Source of the DNA: Runella sp.
GTDB lineage: Bacteria > Bacteroidota > Bacteroidia > Cytophagales > Spirosomataceae
Direction: 5' to 3'
Assembly: GCF_027484545.1 (NCBI RefSeq)
Contig: NZ_JAIXST010000157.1
Span: 1 to 64,000 of the forward strand
Length of the DNA stretch: 64,000 bases
Below, piece after piece: positions 36,612-45,114 of the stretch. Position 1 is the stretch's first letter, and the number at the start of each line of letters is the position of its first letter. A program made the position numbers and the translations under genes. The notes below the pieces were generated by a model. It was not told the DNA's origin and made no database searches. It saw only the letters and a program-made list of their open reading frames with translations.

Positions 36612-37475
36612 CTATTTTAAAAGTCTACCCCCGTCAACGGTAATGATATTACCGGTGGAGAAAGTTAGAGAAGTGGCTAACGCATAAACCGCATTGGCCA
36701 CATCTACGCCTGTTGCAAAACGCCCAAGCGGTGTATTATCCATTTGCTTTTGCAGGAATGTTGGGTCGAAATTCTTGGTATATTCACCTTCTACAAAGCC
36801 GGGTGAAACAGATACCATTCTTATTTTGGGGGCTAAAACCCGTGCCAATGAACGTGTCATAGAATCAATGGCTGCTTTTGAAGCACAATAGGCCACATTA
36901 CTTCCAATACCGGAAATACCTGCAATGGAGGAAATATTTACAATCAGAGAAGATTCATTTCTTTCATCCGAGCCTTTTTCTAATAAATCTTTGGTGGCTC
37001 GCACCATCGCAAACGAACCTCTGAAATTGGTCTCCATGATTTTATCGATCCACTCATCAGTCAAGCCTTCCAAATCATCATGCGGTACCGGTGTGGTAAT
37101 GCCGGCGTTATTCACTAATACATTTAACTTTCCATATTTTTCTGACACAAAGTCCTTTAAATCAGCCACTTTTTGTGCATCAGTTGTGGGAGCGTGGAAA
37201 ATTGAATTGCCAGCCCCCCCCGCCCGCGCGGCGTACCGTCCCAATGGGGGAGCTATTTGTTCGCTAATTTTATTCAATTCTTCCAATAGTTTCTCTGCTT
37301 TTTCGGAATTGCTATTATACGTCGCAATGACTGCAAAGCCGTTTTCGGCAAACTTTCGGCAAATCGCAGAGCCGATTTCTCCTGCCCCACCGGTGACGAG
37401 GACAGCCCCCCCCGCCCGCGCGGCGTACCGTCCCAAAGGAGGTGCTATTTCTTCGTTATTTTTAATTCTTTCCAT
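36612..37475 (-). CDS. SDR oxidoreductase carrying two in-frame G-rich repeat insertions
   Basis: From the ATG at 37475 the protein is 287 residues, about 30 longer than usual. The extra length is two copies of [15 protein letters not shown]: one at residues 10-24, directly before the first beta-strand [11 protein letters not shown], and one at 74-88, between the helix after strand 2 and the next strand. Both match 43-bp DNA repeats exactly at 37404-37446 and 37212-37254. The cofactor loop, the NNAG motif and YCASK are intact, so activity may be retained. A TTG two codons upstream is an alternative start. The gene overlaps the 3' end of the HisD-like gene by 14 bases. Confidence 0.85.
   Translation of the reverse strand: MERIKNNEEIAPPLGRYAARAGGAVLVTGGAGEIGSAICRKFAENGFAVIATYNSNSEKAEKLLEELNKISEQIAPPLGRYAARAGGAGNSIFHAPTTDAQKVADLKDFVSEKYGKLNVLVNNAGITTPVPHDDLEGLTDEWIDKIMETNFRGSFAMVRATKDLLEKGSDERNESSLIVNISSIAGISGIGSNVAYCASKAAIDSMTRSLARVLAPKIRMVSVSPGFVEGEYTKNFDPTFLQKQMDNTPLGRFATGVDVANAVYALATSLTFSTGNIITVDGGRLLK
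37212..37254. repeat. 43-bp G-rich repeat with nested insert, inside the SDR (b)
   Basis: AGCC(C)n-GCCCGCGCGGCGTACCGTCC-CAATGGGGGAGCT, in frame, encoding residues 74-88 of the SDR. Confidence 0.9.
37404..37446. repeat. 43-bp G-rich repeat with nested insert, inside the SDR (a)
   Basis: Same as the copy at 37212-37254 except that the right end reads CAAAGGAGGTGCT. It encodes residues 10-24 of the SDR. Confidence 0.9.
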
Positions 37476-38784
37476 AAGCAACTGTATTAGTTCCCCCTTT
37501 GGGGGTTAGGGGGCTATACTTACGTACCCGCAAATCGGCTTGTTCTTTATGGCCTGAGAAGTTTTCTATTTCGCATAATCGGGAGCAATATTCGCCGATC
37601 ATCGCGCTGGCTTCGGGCGTTCTGATTTCCTGATACGTACAGGTTTTCAGGAACTTACCAACCCAAAGCCCACCTGTGTAGCGTGCTGCTTCACGAGTTG
37701 GTAAGGTATGGTTAGTGCCGATCACTTTGTCGCCGTAGGCTACGTTGGTTTTATCACCGAGAAATAAGCCGCCGAAATTGGTCATTTTATCCAAAAAATA
37801 ACGCGGATTTTCGGTCATCACCTGTACGTGTTCGCTCGCGATGCGGTCGGCTTCTGAGACCAATTCATCCACGGTATCTACCAAAATCACCTGTCCGTAA
37901 TCCCGCCACGACACGATCGCCACATCCGCCGTGGGCAACACCGCCAATTGACGTTGAATTTCCGCTTCGATGCCTTCGGCAATGGTTTTACTGGTGGTCA
38001 ACAAAATCGCGGGCGAGGTAGGGCCGTGTTCGGCTTGACCAAGCAAATCTGTCGCGCAGGTTTCTACATCGGTGGTATCATCGGCAATGACGAGCGTTTC
38101 CGTTGGTCCGGCAAACAGGTCGATGCCTACCTTTCCGTACAATTGGCGTTTGGCTTCGGCCACGTAGGCATTTCCTGGGCCCACCAGCATATCTACGGGC
38201 TGAACGGTTTCGGTACCCAAGGCCATCATGGCAATGGCCTGCACACCGCCCAACAAATAAATCTCATCGGCTCCGGCCATGTACATCGCCGCCACGGTTG
38301 CGGCAGGAATTTTGCCATTGATGGGCGGCGTACAGGCAATAACGCGTTTTACCCCCGCCACTTTGGCAGTCAATACACTCATGTGCGCCGATGCTACCAT
38401 CGGATAGCGCCCGCCCGGTACGTAGCAGCCGACTGAATTGACAGGAATGTTTTTATGCCCCAAAATCACGCCCGGTAAAGTTTCCACTTCGACGTCTTTG
38501 ATAGATTCCCGCTGAATTTGGGCAAAATTACGGATTTGGGTTTGGGCAAATGTGATGTCTTCTATGACCTGCTCGGGCAACCCGGCGATGATTTGTTGGA
38601 TTTGTACCGACGATAATCGAAAGCTTTCGGGCGACCATTTATCCAGTTTCTCCGAATATTCTCTGACTGCTTTGTCGCCGTTAGCGGCCACATTTTCCAA
38701 CATATTTTCTACCAAAGCCCGAACTTTCATATCGGCTTCTTTGCTTTCCGCGTAGGTAATCCCTTTTTTTACTTGTTGTATCAT
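37462..38784 (-). CDS. Histidinol-dehydrogenase-family protein
   Basis: A 440-residue HisD-type NAD-dependent dehydrogenase: [23 protein letters not shown], the zinc/substrate block [16 protein letters not shown] and [19 protein letters not shown] are conserved. There are no other histidine biosynthesis genes nearby, so a catabolic role is likely; HisD paralogues are known to oxidise other alcohols to acids, for example in sulfopropanediol breakdown. The last 17 residues ([17 protein letters not shown]) come from a G-rich repeat and the bases after it, and run 14 bases into the next gene. It begins 30 bases after the upstream SDR. Confidence 0.88.
   Translation of the reverse strand: MIQQVKKGITYAESKEADMKVRALVENMLENVAANGDKAVREYSEKLDKWSPESFRLSSVQIQQIIAGLPEQVIEDITFAQTQIRNFAQIQRESIKDVEVETLPGVILGHKNIPVNSVGCYVPGGRYPMVASAHMSVLTAKVAGVKRVIACTPPINGKIPAATVAAMYMAGADEIYLLGGVQAIAMMALGTETVQPVDMLVGPGNAYVAEAKRQLYGKVGIDLFAGPTETLVIADDTTDVETCATDLLGQAEHGPTSPAILLTTSKTIAEGIEAEIQRQLAVLPTADVAIVSWRDYGQVILVDTVDELVSEADRIASEHVQVMTENPRYFLDKMTNFGGLFLGDKTNVAYGDKVIGTNHTLPTREAARYTGGLWVGKFLKTCTYQEIRTPEASAMIGEYCSRLCEIENFSGHKEQADLRVRKYSPLTPKGGTNTVAYGKN
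37491..37515. repeat. G-rich repeat at the HisD C-terminus
   Basis: The plain 25-bp form TTCCCCCTTTGGGGGTTAGG then GGGCT. It encodes YSPLTPKGG near the HisD end. Confidence 0.85.
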
Positions 38785-38814
38785 TTTCTTAATGGGGAAA
38801 TTTAAAAATAGGTT

Positions 38815-39582
38815 TTAGGCAAACGCCCCGCCATCCACTGCCATAGCATGACCGGTAATAAAAGTGGATTCGTCCGAACACAGCCACAGCGCCACATCGG
38901 CTACTTCCTGCGGTTGGCCCATGCGTTTCATGCGTTGAAGGTTTTTGGCCTGTTCCAATGCCTCCGGATTATAGGCCAATTTTCGCCGCCCTTCCATCAG
39001 CATCGGTGTTTCAATGGCGGTGGGGCATATCGCATTGACCCGAATATTTTGGGTAGCGTACTCAATCGCGGCCGTTTTGGTGATGCCCACAACGCCATGC
39101 TTTGATGCTGCATAAGGCACATTGGTGGGCTGTCCGACTAAGCCGGCCGCCGAGGCAATGTTAACGATGTTTCCGCCACCCTGTACGAGCATTTGAGTGA
39201 GTTCCGCTTTCACGCAATACCAGGTACCCGTCAGGTTGATGGTTATCATTTGCAACCAATCATCTTCGGGGTATTCGTGTGTGGGTAAGGAAACTGTACC
39301 GGCAATTCCGGCGCTGTTCACTGCACAATCCAAGCGCCCGAAAATTTCAACGGTGGTTTTCACCGCATTTTCTACGTCTGTTCGCTTCGAAATATCCACT
39401 TTCAGCGCAATGGCTTCTGCTCCAAAAGCAAGCAATTCCGCCAAAACCGCTTGGGCTGCGGCTTCGTTGATATCGGTCACGACCACTTTTCCACCTTCCC
39501 GTCCGAAAGACAAAGCCGTCGCTTTTCCGATTCCCGAGCCGGCTCCCGTCACAAAGCACACTTTATCCTGAAATCTTTTCAT
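38815..39582 (-). CDS. SDR oxidoreductase
   Basis: From the ATG at 39582 (MKRFQDKVCFVTGAGSGIG) the product is 255 residues. It has the NAD(P) loop TGAGSGIG, NSAG and the catalytic YAASK, and ends with the usual TGHAMAVDGGAFA. TDIN after strand 2 suggests NAD(H) preference. Ten in-frame codons upstream overlap the previous gene and are probably not used. The start sits one base from the stop of the upstream SDR, so translation is likely coupled. The substrate is a cluster I alcohol or ketone, otherwise unknown. Confidence 0.88.
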   Translation of the reverse strand: MKRFQDKVCFVTGAGSGIGKATALSFGREGGKVVVTDINEAAAQAVLAELLAFGAEAIALKVDISKRTDVENAVKTTVEIFGRLDCAVNSAGIAGTVSLPTHEYPEDDWLQMITINLTGTWYCVKAELTQMLVQGGGNIVNIASAAGLVGQPTNVPYAASKHGVVGITKTAAIEYATQNIRVNAICPTAIETPMLMEGRRKLAYNPEALEQAKNLQRMKRMGQPQEVADVALWLCSDESTFITGHAMAVDGGAFA

Positions 39583-39583
39583 A

Positions 39584-40354
39584 TCAATTTCCGTCGCTGA
39601 TGGTGGTTCCACCGTCTACAATAATGTTTTGTCTCGTTATAAATCCGCCGGCTTTAGATGCCAATAGGACGGCCACTCCCGCAATTTCTTCCACCTCTCC
39701 CACTTTACGCAATGGGGTTTGTGAAAGTCGTTTTTGCATAAATTCCCGATTATTCATCAGTCCCTGTGAAAAAGGAGTATTAATCAATCCCGGTGAAATG
39801 GCATTTGTTCGAATATTATCCGGGCCGTATTCAACCGCAAGATTCTTAACCAATTGAATAAGTCCTGCTTTCGAGATACCGTAAAGACCAAGATTTTTAT
39901 TTCCGCGTACTCCCGCAATACTTGCCAGATAAATAAGCACTCCGTCTTTTTGAGCCTGCATGGAAGGAAGTACTAATTGCGTCAGGTAAATCGCCGCCTG
40001 CAAATTCAGGTGCATTATTTTATCAAAGGTGTCGGCATCTATGTCCATCAATCCTCCCACGGGAGCCATACCTACTCCACTGACCAAAATATCAACCCTA
40101 CCGAATGCTTCAATGGAACGCTCAAATAGCCGGTCGATGTCTTCTTTTTTAGAGAGGTCGCACGGACTTCCTACTACGTCTATGTCTTGGTTTTTGAAAG
40201 AATGGACAGAATTTTCAATGCCTTCTTTGTCATTGCTCGTAATGATGATTCGTGCTCCATGCAACCCCATTGCTTCGGCAATGGCTCGACCCATGCCGCT
40301 TGATGCTCCGGTAATCAGAGCAATTTTTTCCGTTAAATCGAATAAATATTTCAT
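39584..40354 (-). CDS. SDR oxidoreductase
   Basis: The start at 40354 (MKYLFDLTEKIALITGASSGMG) overlaps the stop of the SMP-30 gene as ATGA, which favours it over a far upstream in-frame Met. The product has 256 residues with TGASSGMG, an atypical VSGVG in place of NNAG, and the catalytic YGISK. The C-terminus is ITRQNIIVDGGTTISDGN. It is the third SDR of cluster I counted from the promoter-distal end, and may work with the neighbouring SDR on consecutive oxidations. Confidence 0.88.
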   Translation of the reverse strand: MKYLFDLTEKIALITGASSGMGRAIAEAMGLHGARIIITSNDKEGIENSVHSFKNQDIDVVGSPCDLSKKEDIDRLFERSIEAFGRVDILVSGVGMAPVGGLMDIDADTFDKIMHLNLQAAIYLTQLVLPSMQAQKDGVLIYLASIAGVRGNKNLGLYGISKAGLIQLVKNLAVEYGPDNIRTNAISPGLINTPFSQGLMNNREFMQKRLSQTPLRKVGEVEEIAGVAVLLASKAGGFITRQNIIVDGGTTISDGN

Positions 40355-41391
40355 CGCCAATGAATCATTTTTTGTCCGGCAACGGGGCTTTGGAAATAAG
40401 GAATTTTTGCTCCTCTTAAACTCCCGAGGTAAACGGTTTTCAAATCCGCCCCGCCAAAACTGAGGCTGGCCATCCAAGGGCAGACCTTCCCTTGCGTAGC
40501 GGCTAAAATTTCGGGCGTAACGCAGCGATTTTCGTAGGCGTCAAACAATCGTTTTTTCGTTTCCGGGTCGCTGTCATCCAACAAGGTGATTACTTCCCCT
40601 TCGGGTGTGATGGCAATGAGTTCATCGGTAAAAATGAGGGTAACCCACAAATTCCCAAAGGCATCAAAGGCAAATCCATCGGGAAAGCCGCCCAACTTTG
40701 ACGGTCCGTATACTTCTCTTCCGTACAGGTCGCCGTTGGGTTTTACGCGCATTCTTGAAATTTTCCACGCCGTACTTTCCACCACGTAGAGCCATTCTTC
40801 GTTGTCATCAAATCGAATTTCGTTCGTTCCGCAAAAACCATCGGCTACCATTCTAACGCCTTTTTCGTCCATCAAAGCGATGTAGCCGTCAGTCGCGCGG
40901 GTATTGATTTGGTCCGACCACGGCTCGGTTTGGGTCGTGACCGTAAACCAAATTCTACCTTTGGAATCTCGCAATGGAAAGTTGGTTTTCCCCAAGGGTT
41001 TTCCATCAATTTCCGTTAAAACGGTCGTCAATTTTCCATCGCGGGTCATTTTTTCGATGTGATTGGTTCCCCAATTGGCAATGATAAAATCCCCGTTTGT
41101 GTCAAAACAAATTCCGTTGGGTAATGAACCCACAGCTTGGATATAAACAGCCCCCCACCCCCCAATGGGGGCTGTTTCGATTTTTAACCCAATGAATTGC
41201 TGACTTGTAAATACTCCCCCATCGGGGGCTGGGGGGCCCAGTTTCACCACGCCGCCGCGTGCATCTGCCGTCCAAACTGTGCCGTTGGGTTCGGTCAGAA
41301 TACATTCGGGGCGTTGCAGATCGTGGCCCAGGTATTGAATCTCCTCACGGTTTACCCGCCAATTTTTCAGCGGGTTTTGCAGGGCTGCCAT
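40351..41391 (-). CDS. SMP-30/gluconolactonase-like protein with G-rich repeats
   Basis: A 346-residue six-bladed propeller of the SMP-30/LRE group: RPECILTEPNGTVWTADARGG, LPNGICFDTNGDFIIANWG, DNEEWLYVVES and GGFPDGFAFDAFGNLWVTL are its blade motifs and supply the metal-binding Glu, Asn and Asp. Such enzymes hydrolyse lactones. Two G-rich repeats lie in frame, encoding LGPPAPDGGV (residues 51-60) and TAPIGGWGAV (73-82), which widen a blade loop. It starts one base after the FAD hydroxylase stop and overlaps the next SDR by four bases. Confidence 0.85.
   Translation of the reverse strand: MAALQNPLKNWRVNREEIQYLGHDLQRPECILTEPNGTVWTADARGGVVKLGPPAPDGGVFTSQQFIGLKIETAPIGGWGAVYIQAVGSLPNGICFDTNGDFIIANWGTNHIEKMTRDGKLTTVLTEIDGKPLGKTNFPLRDSKGRIWFTVTTQTEPWSDQINTRATDGYIALMDEKGVRMVADGFCGTNEIRFDDNEEWLYVVESTAWKISRMRVKPNGDLYGREVYGPSKLGGFPDGFAFDAFGNLWVTLIFTDELIAITPEGEVITLLDDSDPETKKRLFDAYENRCVTPEILAATQGKVCPWMASLSFGGADLKTVYLGSLRGAKIPYFQSPVAGQKMIHWR
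41149..41173. repeat. G-rich repeat inside the SMP-30 gene (b)
   Basis: AGCCCCCCACCCCCCAATGG then GGGCT, in frame (TAPIGGWGA). Confidence 0.8.
41214..41238. repeat. G-rich repeat inside the SMP-30 gene (a)
   Basis: CTCCCCCATCGGGGGCTGGG then GGGCC, in frame (GPPAPDGG). Confidence 0.8.
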
Positions 41392-41392
41392 T

Positions 41393-42529
41393 CTAAATGG
41401 GAGCGGTTAATGCCATTCCGGTTTTACCCATAAGCATACCCATGTTTGCCCCTTCCGGGAGTGGTTGGTCGTTGTATTCCAGTAACTCCCAAGCGCCTAA
41501 GGTTTCGGAAACATCCACCACCATCATGCAACGCTCATAACGACGTTTCATGTATCGATAGAAAATCGCTTCCACTTCCCCTTCTTTTTGTAACTCTTCT
41601 ATCAACACCACGGCATCTTCAATGGCTAAGGCTGCGCCTGAGCCTAATTGTGGAATGGTGGTGTGAGCTGCATCTCCCAAAACAACCACTCTATTTTTAT
41701 ACCAAGGAGCCGGCATTTTGAGCGTCTCTAATGCTCTGTAATTAACCAGTTTAGCATCGGTTACCTGAGGAATCAGCTCTTGAACGATAGGCACCGGATA
41801 AGCCGACATATACCCTTTCAGTTTTTCAACTAATTGGTCTTCCGGAATCAGGGGGTTATCACCTTCGGCAGAATTTAAAAATATATAACACGACTCGGTC
41901 GTCATCGGGATCACCCCAAGTTTGTGTTTTTTATTGAAGAAAATATAACCGGTATCCAAGTCGGCAGGGCGTTTGAATGGATAACGCCATACGGATAAAC
42001 CTACATAAGTTGGTTTGAATTCTCCAAAAATGAGTTTCCGTACTTTTGAATGTACACCATCGGCGGCAATCACAATATCATAGCTATCCGTGGTACCGTC
42101 CGTAAAAGTAACATTGGCAATATCGGGCTGATTATCAATTGATTCTACAGTAGCCCCCATCCGATATTTTAATCCGATTTTCTGCGCTTCCTCAAATAAA
42201 ACATCGTGAAGAATGCGTCGGGAAATACCGTTATGGCTCGGGAACCTGCCAATGGGCGGTGTGCCGGCTTCGCCGATCTGAACCCCGTGAGGTAAACACA
42301 ATTTTACTTTGCCATACGGAGAGCCTCTTCGCATTACCTCATCGGCTACCCCAATGGCATCCAACGCTCTAAGGGCATTGGCTTGCTGAATGATACCGAC
42401 CCCATACACATTAAACTCCGAAAGGATTTCTACCAAATCTACCGCAAAACCTGCTTTTTTTAAACCAATGGCTACCGACTGACCGCCAATTCCTCCGCCA
42501 ACGACCAGCACTTTGTTAATTTTTGTCAT
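41393..42529 (-). CDS. FAD-dependent aromatic hydroxylase (salicylate-hydroxylase-like)
   Basis: A 378-residue class A flavoprotein monooxygenase. The Rossmann turn is GGGIGG (residues 11-16), the middle motif is VIAADGVHSKVR, and the second FAD motif GDAAHTTIPQLGSGAALAIEDA is near residue 285. These enzymes use NAD(P)H and oxygen to hydroxylate phenols or hydroxybenzoates, often as the step before ring cleavage. It follows the alpha/beta hydrolase by 27 bases and is nearly fused to the SMP-30 gene, so all are one operon. Confidence 0.88.
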   Translation of the reverse strand: MTKINKVLVVGGGIGGQSVAIGLKKAGFAVDLVEILSEFNVYGVGIIQQANALRALDAIGVADEVMRRGSPYGKVKLCLPHGVQIGEAGTPPIGRFPSHNGISRRILHDVLFEEAQKIGLKYRMGATVESIDNQPDIANVTFTDGTTDSYDIVIAADGVHSKVRKLIFGEFKPTYVGLSVWRYPFKRPADLDTGYIFFNKKHKLGVIPMTTESCYIFLNSAEGDNPLIPEDQLVEKLKGYMSAYPVPIVQELIPQVTDAKLVNYRALETLKMPAPWYKNRVVVLGDAAHTTIPQLGSGAALAIEDAVVLIEELQKEGEVEAIFYRYMKRRYERCMMVVDVSETLGAWELLEYNDQPLPEGANMGMLMGKTGMALTAPI

Positions 42530-42556
42530 TTTATTCGTGGTTGGAAATTAAATGGG

Positions 42557-43684
42557 TTATGCTTTTATTTTTTCAGCGATCCAATCGTACATATTGAAGG
42601 TTTTGGTGAAGTCATCTACCGAACAGTGAGCCGAGCCGCTTTCATTTTTAGGAACAATCTCCATGACGTGCTCGCAGGTAAGAACTTCGTTTACTTTGTA
42701 GGCATTTTCTACAAAATTCTGACGGTCGTCTTCGCCGTGTAAAATATAAGTAGGCATTCTGATTTTTTCTGCGACGCCCTCCAGTGTAAAGTTTTTGAGT
42801 TTTTCACGGGCCTCTGTCATATTTTCAGCGCCCACGATATGCTGAACGATCTCGGCCAAAGGGTGATTATCAGGGCGATTTTTCCAAATGTCATAATACG
42901 ACCAAACAGCCCCAAAAATCATACACACCTTGAAACGGGGCTCGAAAGCTGCACAACGGGCCGCCATGTATCCCCCCATTGAAACGGCCCCGATACCCAC
43001 CCGCTCTGTGTCCACTTCGTCTTTCAGGTTTTCGATAATGTACTCCAATACCGCCGTTCCGGGTACATTGTAATCGTAACGGGTATGAAGGTGATTGAGA
43101 CGCAAAGCGGCTCCCTGTCCCGGGCCATCTACTGCCATCATCGCAATACCGCGCTCATTGAGGTGCTGGGCAATGCCAAAATATAATTCCTCAGCCAAAC
43201 TGTCCAGTCCGCCAAACATGACGACCACGGGAGGGTTTTTCACACCGGTCGGTTTGAACAGATACGCGGGCAAAAAAGACAGGTTCGCCTGCCCGGCCTC
43301 AAAAGGTATCTCCATTTGAAGGGGTTTTTCATCAAAAAGATGAATGGCTTTGATGAACGCATCACGACATTTTAAATAATAAGGAATCTTGCGTTCATCA
43401 CGGAGCGTCATAAAAAATTCGGCGGTACGCAGGTAGTTGAACGCTCTGAGATAGGTTCTTCTGGCAGACACTCGCTGACCCGATTGGGCGTATTTTTCCG
43501 CTATATCATAGACTTTATCCCCCATTTTCACCCATGCTTTGTTGAAGCTTTCGCGATCAGCTGGATCTATTTCACTTGCAACTTCCAATATTTCCGCAAA
43601 TTCGCCGCCACCGTAGTGTGCCTGCGTCAATGCTCTGTTTACCTGATAAGAGGGCATGTACTGCCCCGGAAAATAATGCCACAT
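42557..43684 (-). CDS. BAAT/DHPON-hydrolase-like alpha/beta hydrolase
   Basis: The start at 43684 (MWHYFPGQYMPSYQ) removes 19 codons derived from a repeat-rich spacer. The 375-residue product has a helical N-terminal domain (about 1-130) and an alpha/beta hydrolase domain with the elbow GAVSMGGY, an Asp in HGEDDRQNF and a late His in GSAHCSVDD. This layout matches 2,6-dihydroxypseudooxynicotine hydrolase and related C-C bond hydrolases. In a cluster with a ring-opening dioxygenase it is a good candidate for cutting a carbon-carbon bond in the side chain or ring-fission product. Confidence 0.8.
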   Translation of the reverse strand: MWHYFPGQYMPSYQVNRALTQAHYGGGEFAEILEVASEIDPADRESFNKAWVKMGDKVYDIAEKYAQSGQRVSARRTYLRAFNYLRTAEFFMTLRDERKIPYYLKCRDAFIKAIHLFDEKPLQMEIPFEAGQANLSFLPAYLFKPTGVKNPPVVVMFGGLDSLAEELYFGIAQHLNERGIAMMAVDGPGQGAALRLNHLHTRYDYNVPGTAVLEYIIENLKDEVDTERVGIGAVSMGGYMAARCAAFEPRFKVCMIFGAVWSYYDIWKNRPDNHPLAEIVQHIVGAENMTEAREKLKNFTLEGVAEKIRMPTYILHGEDDRQNFVENAYKVNEVLTCEHVMEIVPKNESGSAHCSVDDFTKTFNMYDWIAEKIKA

Positions 43685-43707
43685 GTTCTTGCGATTAGGA
43701 TTTTTTG

Positions 43708-43800
43708 AATGACGAATTATTCGAATGACGAATGGGTTCAAATGAGTACGAATAATTCGTTATTCAAAATTCGTCACTCGTCATTCGCTCATTCGTCATT
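43708..43800. repeat. ATTCGTCATTCG repeat cluster
   Basis: GAATGACGAAT occurs twice at the left and ATTCGTCA/CTCGTCATTCG words several times at the right, so the spacer between the extradiol dioxygenase and hydrolase genes can fold back on itself. The same words occur at 7.65-7.71 kb. Confidence 0.75.
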
Positions 43801-43804
43801 ACTC

Positions 43805-44794
43805 TTAAATATCAGCCGGCTTTACCACACCGTCAGTTAGTCCAAGCTTCTTGCCTTTGCCCATTTCGGCAAAAGGATTAGCACTGCCCCAGGCGTCGTT
43901 GGGGTTATCTTTCAGGTAGTGAACATCCAAATGGTCTGGCGCGAAGACCAAACGGGCACAGGCGTAATATTCAAACAAAATACCGCTGCCTGGGTCAATA
44001 ATATAAATGAAGAATCCTTCGTCAGCTTTGTGGCGGGTCGGAGAGCCCATTACGCTCTTGTAGCCTTTTTCAATAAAATAATCAAGGGCTAAAAGTACTT
44101 CTTCACGACTATCTACATTCCAACAAATATGATTTAACACGCCTTCATTTTCGCCGATATTCGGATCCGTAAAGACTGCAATATCGTGCGAAAGATTACC
44201 GATTGTGTGTAGCCCGCCAATGGGCGGAATATCGTCCGTAATGCGGATCTCGTCGGGGTTTTTCAAACCGAACGTCTGCCAAAACGCTTTTTCTGCGGCA
44301 TACTTTCCTTTGGCTACCATGTACGTCACGTGGTCGAAACGGCGAGGATTAGCTCCTTTCAGACGATTGCTCGAATAGCGGTCAGCGTAGACACTGCCTC
44401 GTTCGCCCGTTTCACGCAACCAAACGACATCCCAAAAAACCTCGTGGGTATGCCCATCTGGCGACTGAAACCGGTAGGCTTTTCCGTGTCCTAAATCGCC
44501 TTCAACCCAGCCTCTTCCAGCCCCTAAGCTGTCAATGTGTGCTACACACTCCTCCAACGCTTCGGGGCTATCGGCGCGCCAGCCAATGTGCCCCAAGCCC
44601 GAGGCGGCGCTTTGGGTTAATTTTAACGTATGATGAAAATAATCGCCCCAAGCCCGGAGGTACACAGAGTTATTTTCTCTGCCTGTTTCATCCATTCCGA
44701 CAATATCGCGGAAGAAATGAACTGATTTATCGAGGTCGGTTGTCAATACCTCCACGTGTGCTAATTGCGAAAAGTAATGCGGGTTCTTTGCCAC
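43805..44794 (-). CDS. Extradiol ring-cleavage dioxygenase (VOC, type I)
   Basis: A 329-residue protein with two vicinal-oxygen-chelate modules (about residues 8-130 and 150-290), the type I extradiol layout. The second module holds the expected iron ligands: His in RFDHVTY, His in GVLNHICWNV and Glu in GILFEYYA. Such enzymes open catechols next to the diol with Fe(II) and oxygen. It is the first gene of cluster I, read away from the divergent phosphoesterase gene. The ring substrate is unknown. Assignment to the family is firm; assignment to catechol 2,3-dioxygenase proper is not. Confidence 0.87.
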   Translation of the reverse strand: MAKNPHYFSQLAHVEVLTTDLDKSVHFFRDIVGMDETGRENNSVYLRAWGDYFHHTLKLTQSAASGLGHIGWRADSPEALEECVAHIDSLGAGRGWVEGDLGHGKAYRFQSPDGHTHEVFWDVVWLRETGERGSVYADRYSSNRLKGANPRRFDHVTYMVAKGKYAAEKAFWQTFGLKNPDEIRITDDIPPIGGLHTIGNLSHDIAVFTDPNIGENEGVLNHICWNVDSREEVLLALDYFIEKGYKSVMGSPTRHKADEGFFIYIIDPGSGILFEYYACARLVFAPDHLDVHYLKDNPNDAWGSANPFAEMGKGKKLGLTDGVVKPADI

Positions 44795-44827
44795 TAACGT
44801 ATGTTTTTAAGATTGAATACTGCTTTG

Positions 44828-44862
44828 ATCGCATCGCCGATGCGTCGGATTGCCGATGCGAT
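44828..44862. repeat. ATCGCATCG hairpin upstream of cluster I
   Basis: ATCGCATCG and CGATGCGAT are perfect 9-bp arms with a 17-base loop, 34 bases before the dioxygenase start. Placed in the leader, it could be an operator or attenuator-like structure. The remaining divergent region to 45114 is A/T-rich and probably holds both promoters. Confidence 0.5.
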
Positions 44863-45114
44863 AGTTCTATTTTTCAATGCAAAAATCCAATAATTTAATC
44901 GGTTACTAATAATCTAAAAGAAGCTAATATTCAACAAAATCAATCCATTTTCAATTTCAATCTGCGAAAACAGCATAATTTATACATTTAATCAGTCAAT
45001 CACCTCGCTTTTCAAACGAAAAATTATTATCAAAAAATGGAAAAGCCATTAAACCAAAGGCATCTGTTTTTCATCTAATTGACATCGTATATAATTTTAC
45101 TCTAAACCTAACTT

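Noticed and set aside
37948-38436. 162-residue plus-strand ORF opposite the HisD-like gene
   Set aside because: Antisense shadow; the HisD motifs on the other strand are unmistakable.
37462-38784. Histidine biosynthesis role for the HisD-like gene
   Set aside because: No other his genes are near, and the operon is catabolic.
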